DNA from: Salinimicrobium sediminis | Lineage (GTDB): Bacteria; Bacteroidota; Bacteroidia; Flavobacteriales; Flavobacteriaceae | DNA length: 64,000 nt | Assembly: GCF_900215295.1 (NCBI RefSeq) | Contig: NZ_OCMF01000001.1 | Location: forward strand, 930,001-994,000 | Direction of reading: 5' to 3' | Shown here: one piece after another, positions 59,876-64,000 of the stretch | How the letters are laid out: every line of letters starts with the position of its first letter | Numbering within the stretch: the first letter of the stretch is position 1 | Made by a program: the position numbers and the translations under genes | Notes under the pieces: model-generated | What the model saw: only the letters and a program-made list of their open reading frames with translations | The model's database searches: none | What the model was told of the DNA's origin: nothing

Positions 59876-61684
59876 TTACTGCTTTTGTGTCTCTCCAAAG
59901 TAAGCCATCATAAATATTGCGCCTGCAGTGCCATCCATGGTGGGTTCATTGGTGGAATAATCTCCAAAATCATCATGGTAAACTACAAAATCATTTTGAA
60001 ACCGGCTGAATTCATCGGGTTCTGCAAGGTGTAGACCTTTGAGGCTATTGTAAACCGAAGCATAGACCGGCCCGTCTACCAATCCACCCGGAACTTCCTT
60101 TTTAGTAAGATACCAAACACTGGTGTGCACATCTTCGGGATATTCTCCATTTCGGGGAATATTCATAAACATCGAGGTGCCCCAGGGATTTCTGCCCAAA
60201 AGCCAATCGCGTTGCGCCAGCATAAAATCATGGTATTGGGTATCTCCTGTCATCTTTTCGTAAAGGATCATCTGCGTGGTGAGTGCCACCGCCAGATTAT
60301 TGGAGCACCAGATAAAAGGCACCCCTATCTGAAAGGCATTTTTAGCACCTCTTTCCAGCGCGTGTTCTATCCCGGTGCGGTAGTATCCTGCCAGTTCTTT
60401 TTTGGTTTCCTCATCTGCGTGTTCATAAAGTGCAAAATGCCCAAGGTTGATAAAGGGATAATAGCGGTAATGCTCTGCATCTTCCTTATCTGTCCAGGAA
60501 ACCGTATTAGCCAGCTTTGCGTAGCGTTTGGCATCCTCTAAATATTGTTGTTCTCCCGTATTTTTAAACAATTCGGCCGCACCCCATTCCATGTCGTCTG
60601 CCCAGGTATCCTCATTGTAGCGATAAGGTGAACCGTAAGAATTCCCCTGTTGATAACCTTCCTGCTTTTTTCCCATGGCGTATAATTCCAAAGCGGCTTT
60701 TTCACATTTTTCGGCAAAAACAGGGTCGTTAAGTTCATCTCTCCAGATCCTGGCGGCAATAGCCATGGCAGCAGCCGATCTACCGGCAAGATTAGCTATG
60801 CCTGTGGCTTTGCTTTTATACTCCCGCAGCCCCTGAGGTTCTCCCGTGGCAAAATAGGCAACACGATAGCTGTTAGGGCCCCAGCCATAATCTGAAGAAT
60901 CTTTGTCGGGCCACTTCATGCCCAGATGATCCCGGTCATCTGCCACCTGGTGGAAAAGCATATCGGGGCCGTAGTGCATTTTGTGGATCCAGTCAAGCCC
61001 CCATTTGGCTTCATCAAGCACATCGGGAATTCCGTTTGGCTGCTCCTGCCCCAGATCGTTTACCTTGTCTCCGAATTTATCGGGGGCCAGTTCATAAGCT
61101 TTCAGCATTCTTGCGGTGGCATTGCTGGAGGTGATGAGATATTTTAGCTGATCTCCTGCGTCATGCCAGCCACCACTTACATCAATAAAGGTAGAATCGG
61201 GCATAGGGCCATACATGCTCCTGCCGTCTCTTTGGTGACAAACCATATCCAAAAAAGGATTGTAGCCGCACCTTTGTTGCCTCATAAATCCAATAAGATC
61301 TTCCTGGTAATCTTTATAAGCGTGCTCCCGCCCTATCCCGAAAGTTCCGGAACGGCTGTCTTTTAACCTGATAAAGTAAGTTCCGGGAGTTTTTACTTCG
61401 GAAAAATCCAGGTGATAATAATGGGAAAAATTCCCCCAGGCTTTTACTTCTGAAGGCTCTATTTTTCCGTGGAAAACTCTTTTTCCGGTTTCAGCATTGT
61501 GGACAGTGAAATTTCCTCTTACTGAAGCTTCAGAAAAAGCAATGGCTATTTTGGTATCATCTTCCAAATAACCCGCCTGGTTTATTCGGAGAAATATGCT
61601 GTCCTTGATGCCTTCCGAAGCAATCGATCCTGAAGAAATTAAAAACAGCAGGCTAAAAAATGTCAAAAACCTATTCGATTTCAT
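59876..61684 (-). CDS. Exported glycoside hydrolase family 9 protein with Ig-like domain
   Basis: The 602-residue protein has a signal peptide (FFSLLFLISSGSIAS), an N-terminal Ig-like cellulase domain (30-115: IFLRINQAGYLEDDTKIAIAFSEAS) and a GH9 (alpha/alpha)6 barrel with GGWHDAGDQLKYL (catalytic Asp pair) and FGDYSTNEPTMDGTAGAIF (acid Glu). GH9 is best known as endoglucanase, but exo-beta-glucosaminidases also belong to it. The operon context (symporter, epimerase, NlpC/P60) points to an amino-sugar or wall substrate rather than cellulose. That is inference; the active-site residues alone do not decide. Confidence 0.85.
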   Translation of the reverse strand: MKSNRFLTFFSLLFLISSGSIASEGIKDSIFLRINQAGYLEDDTKIAIAFSEASVRGNFTVHNAETGKRVFHGKIEPSEVKAWGNFSHYYHLDFSEVKTPGTYFIRLKDSRSGTFGIGREHAYKDYQEDLIGFMRQQRCGYNPFLDMVCHQRDGRSMYGPMPDSTFIDVSGGWHDAGDQLKYLITSSNATARMLKAYELAPDKFGDKVNDLGQEQPNGIPDVLDEAKWGLDWIHKMHYGPDMLFHQVADDRDHLGMKWPDKDSSDYGWGPNSYRVAYFATGEPQGLREYKSKATGIANLAGRSAAAMAIAARIWRDELNDPVFAEKCEKAALELYAMGKKQEGYQQGNSYGSPYRYNEDTWADDMEWGAAELFKNTGEQQYLEDAKRYAKLANTVSWTDKEDAEHYRYYPFINLGHFALYEHADEETKKELAGYYRTGIEHALERGAKNAFQIGVPFIWCSNNLAVALTTQMILYEKMTGDTQYHDFMLAQRDWLLGRNPWGTSMFMNIPRNGEYPEDVHTSVWYLTKKEVPGGLVDGPVYASVYNSLKGLHLAEPDEFSRFQNDFVVYHDDFGDYSTNEPTMDGTAGAIFMMAYFGETQKQ

Positions 61685-61712
61685 TTGTTAGCATTTTAGA
61701 AATAAGGTGTAT

Positions 61713-63152
61713 TTACGTGCGCCTCCTAAGCAGGAATAATCCCAAACAGGTAATGGCGGCATTTACCAATAATATTTCAAAACCGAATTTGTAGCCGTTA
61801 AACCAAACGGTAGAATTGATATCCAGGATCACCGAAATGATGGGAGATGCAATACACACCAGCGGCACGAATTTGTCTTTAACACGTGTTTTGAAAAGCA
61901 AGCCAAATGCAAATAGGCCTAAAAGAGGCCCGTATGTAAATCCTGCCACTTTGAATACGGAATTTACTACACTGCTGTCATTGATCTCATTAAAAGCCAC
62001 GATAACGCAGAACATGAGCAGCGTGAAACCTATGTGCACCAAAAGTCTTGTTTTCTTCTGACTTTCCTGCTTTCGTTTAGGGATGTTGAGAATATCCACA
62101 CAAAAGGAAGTCGTGAGAGCTGTCAAAGCGGAATCTGCACTGGAAAAAGCAGCCGCGATAATTCCGAGTAGAAAGACTATTCCCGCCATGACGCCAAAAT
62201 GATTTAGGGCCAGCATAGGGTACAGATCATCTGTACTTTCAGGAATTTCAATTCCCTGATCCAGGGCAAATTTGTAAAGCAAAACTCCTAGTGCAAGGAA
62301 AAGAACAGTGGAAAAGAAAAAGGTCAAAGAGAACCAAAAAATGTTCTTTTGAGCATCTGAAGTCTTCTCGATGGTAAGGTTCTTTTGCATTACGTTTTGG
62401 TCAAGCCCATTCATAGCGATGGTGATAAAGATCCCTGCCAGAAAGGTCTTAAAGAAATTACGGTCAGACCGCCAGTTCCAGTCAAAGATGGTGGAAAGGT
62501 CACTATTGGAAATCACGTTGATAACTTCAGGAGCTTTGAGGTTCATTTGGTCTGTGATCATATAGATACTTATCAAAACTGCCAGCAATAAAAAAGTGGT
62601 CTGTAAAGTGTCTGTCCAGACAATAGTTTTGATTCCGCCTCTAAAAGTATACAGCCAAATGAGGGCAATGGTAACAAATACGGTCACATAAAACGGAATT
62701 CCAAAGGCGTCAAAAAAAGCAATTTGAAGTACCAGTGCCGCCAGGAACAACCTGAAAGAAGCACCAATAGTTTGGGAGACCAAAAAGAAACCCGAACCCG
62801 TGAGATAGGAATTTTGCCCAAACCTGTCTTGCAGATACTGGTAAATGGAAACCAGCTTTAATCTATAGAACAGCGGAATCAACACGAGCGCGATTATGGC
62901 ATATCCCACCATATTCCCCATTACGAACTGCAAGTAGGTCCAACCGGAATTTCCAACTTCTCCCGGGACAGATATAAAAGTAACCCCGGAAAGAGTTGCT
63001 CCCACCATACCAAATGCGACCAGGAACCACGGGGATTTCCGGTTGGCGGTAAAGAAGGTTGAATTATCGGCTTTTCGGGAGGTGAAGTGACTTATAGCCA
63101 TCAACAACAGGAAATAACCTGCTATAATGCTAAAGACCAGTAATGGAGTCAT
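61713..63152 (-). CDS. Sodium:solute symporter (SSS family)
   Basis: The 479-residue transporter has about 13 helices. The SSS motifs include GMVGATLSGVTFISVPGEVG near the start, NGLDQNVMQK and AAFSSADSALTALTTSF (the Na2-site Ser pair). It imports a sugar, amino acid or acid with sodium. Being in one operon with a GH10-like protein, GH9 and the Ala-Glu epimerase, it most likely takes up a wall-derived sugar or small muropeptide product. The SSS family covers sialic acid and sugars, so MurNAc or anhydro-sugar is a fair guess but not shown. Confidence 0.9.
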   Translation of the reverse strand: MTPLLVFSIIAGYFLLLMAISHFTSRKADNSTFFTANRKSPWFLVAFGMVGATLSGVTFISVPGEVGNSGWTYLQFVMGNMVGYAIIALVLIPLFYRLKLVSIYQYLQDRFGQNSYLTGSGFFLVSQTIGASFRLFLAALVLQIAFFDAFGIPFYVTVFVTIALIWLYTFRGGIKTIVWTDTLQTTFLLLAVLISIYMITDQMNLKAPEVINVISNSDLSTIFDWNWRSDRNFFKTFLAGIFITIAMNGLDQNVMQKNLTIEKTSDAQKNIFWFSLTFFFSTVLFLALGVLLYKFALDQGIEIPESTDDLYPMLALNHFGVMAGIVFLLGIIAAAFSSADSALTALTTSFCVDILNIPKRKQESQKKTRLLVHIGFTLLMFCVIVAFNEINDSSVVNSVFKVAGFTYGPLLGLFAFGLLFKTRVKDKFVPLVCIASPIISVILDINSTVWFNGYKFGFEILLVNAAITCLGLFLLRRRT

Positions 63153-63169
63153 AGGTTTAAATTCAAAAA

Positions 63170-64000
63170 TTACAATTTACTATCTATAATGATTTCTTGA
63201 AAAGTGCTTTCATTACCAGTACGGTCAACACTTGTTACAGCAACAGCCTTTAAATAAACCTTCTCACCATTCTTCCTCTCAACGAACCGGCTGAAACTGG
63301 TTTCTATGGTTTTTCTATCGAAGACCTTGTAGCTCCAGGTTTCCCCGTAGCGGAAATAAACGACATATCTAAATCCGTCCCCGGCATTTACCGGAGCAAC
63401 CCAGGTCAATTTTACTGACTGACCTTCAATGGAAGGCACAACAACAGGACTTTCGGGTGCTGAATTATCCAGCCATGGACTTGCGGGTACTAAAGCGGGC
63501 TTTTTATACGGACCTTCAAAAATACTTTTTAGAAGCTCCGGATGTTTAACAAGAGGTCCAATGCTCCAATGAACTACCCCGGGACTCTTTGGCATCATCC
63601 CCCTGGAGATCATGATCTGGTTAATGGTTTCATCGATATTCTTCTCGTCTCCTCCCAAACCTACACTGATGCCGGGCCACAGGTGACGTTTTTTAAAGTT
63701 TTGTGAACTCCACCAACCTAATAACACGGGAAAGCTCTGTCCTTCGGCGTTGATCTTCCAGTACAGCTGAGGAGTGTAGTAATCTATCCAGCCTTCATTA
63801 AGCCATAATTTTGCGTCTGCATAAAGCTTGTCATATTGATCATATCCGGTAACAGATTTTGGGTATCCCGGTCTCCAGATCCCAAAGGGGCTTAATCCGA
63901 ATTTTACCGCCGGTTTTTCAGCTTTTATTTTTTTATAAAGATTCTCAATAAAATCGTTTACATGATATCTACGCCAGTCTGCCCTTGCCAATTTTCCGCC
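63170..64000 (-). CDS. GH10-like (DUF187) glycosyl hydrolase, C-terminal part
   Basis: The minus-strand frame is open from the stop at 63170 to the window edge, so the N terminus is missing. The 277 visible residues have the end of a GHL10/DUF187 TIM barrel (WRRYHVNDFIENLYKKIK, FGLSPFGIWRPGYP, WIDYYTPQLYWKI, then GLGGDEKNIDETINQIM) and a fibronectin-type III-like tail (ESPVVVPSIEGQSVKLTW). Proteins of this group are lipoproteins or exported enzymes linked to wall sugar metabolism. It is the first visible gene of the leftward operon; the symporter follows 17 bases later. Confidence 0.85.
   Translation of the reverse strand, partial: GGKLARADWRRYHVNDFIENLYKKIKAEKPAVKFGLSPFGIWRPGYPKSVTGYDQYDKLYADAKLWLNEGWIDYYTPQLYWKINAEGQSFPVLLGWWSSQNFKKRHLWPGISVGLGGDEKNIDETINQIMISRGMMPKSPGVVHWSIGPLVKHPELLKSIFEGPYKKPALVPASPWLDNSAPESPVVVPSIEGQSVKLTWVAPVNAGDGFRYVVYFRYGETWSYKVFDRKTIETSFSRFVERKNGEKVYLKAVAVTSVDRTGNESTFQEIIIDSKL

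Overview
The window looks like chromosomal DNA of a marine or soil member of the Flavobacteriaceae (Bacteroidota). The evidence is the SusC-type receptor start at the left edge, Bacteroidota promoters of the TAnnTTTG type, signal peptides ending in AQ or SQ, CusA-CzcC and NagB-PIG-L fusions, and the family style of the integrase. No species can be named from the sequence alone.

Region 1 (1 to about 910) is the left chromosomal flank. It holds the first 74 codons of a SusC/RagA TonB-dependent receptor running off the left edge, a doubtful 122-codon ORF, and debris of older insertion events at the tRNA target.

Region 2 (about 910 to 33993) reads as one roughly 33 kb integrated element in the 3' end of a CAU-anticodon tRNA gene (33982-34055, minus strand). 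A 14-bp direct repeat of the tRNA 3' end lies at 910-923 and 33980-33993. Paired 11-bp-spaced TACAA repeats, likely integrase arm sites, lie just inside each end, and a tyrosine recombinase gene sits next to the left end. Cargo in order: an OMF-MFP-RND efflux operon with TetR; a universal stress protein; a RomA-like metallo-hydrolase; a split excisionase-like gene; a single-chain type ISP-like restriction-modification enzyme; a mercury-type operon (ArsR, MerT-MerP fusion, MerA-like flavoenzyme, GDCCVxC protein); a CusA-CzcC/CusB heavy-metal efflux set with two CDF proteins, a ZIP protein and a CaCA exchanger; then a replication module (CGGTTG/CAACCG iterons, HTH protein, SF3 helicase, toprim-like primase partner) and a YegP-like protein. 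I see no relaxase, coupling protein or conjugation gene, so it resembles a replicating satellite or IME more than a full ICE.

Region 3 (34060-41280) is ordinary chromosome: methylmalonyl-CoA epimerase, rbfA, a LolC/E-like permease, a small outer-membrane barrel, dusB, an intergenic patch of short tandem repeats and a TonB-type outer-membrane protein.

Region 4 (41282-64000) is a large cell-wall recovery locus arranged around a ROK regulator. Leftward: a NagX-like membrane acyltransferase, a NagZ-serine hydrolase fusion, LrgA, LrgB. Rightward: ROK, NagB fused to a PIG-L deacetylase, a lipoprotein amidase, an amidase-NamZ fusion, a phosphoesterase-beta-propeller protein and an EEP hydrolase. 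Further right, on the minus strand: a class-A-type serine hydrolase, and then a tight operon of a GH10-like protein, Na+/solute symporter, GH9 enzyme, Ala-Glu epimerase, aldo/keto reductase and SH3-NlpC/P60 lipoprotein. Together they could strip stem peptides, release MurNAc and GlcNAc in the periplasm, import the products and feed them to fructose-6-phosphate and L-Ala-L-Glu. MurQ, a MurNAc kinase and NagA are not in the window.
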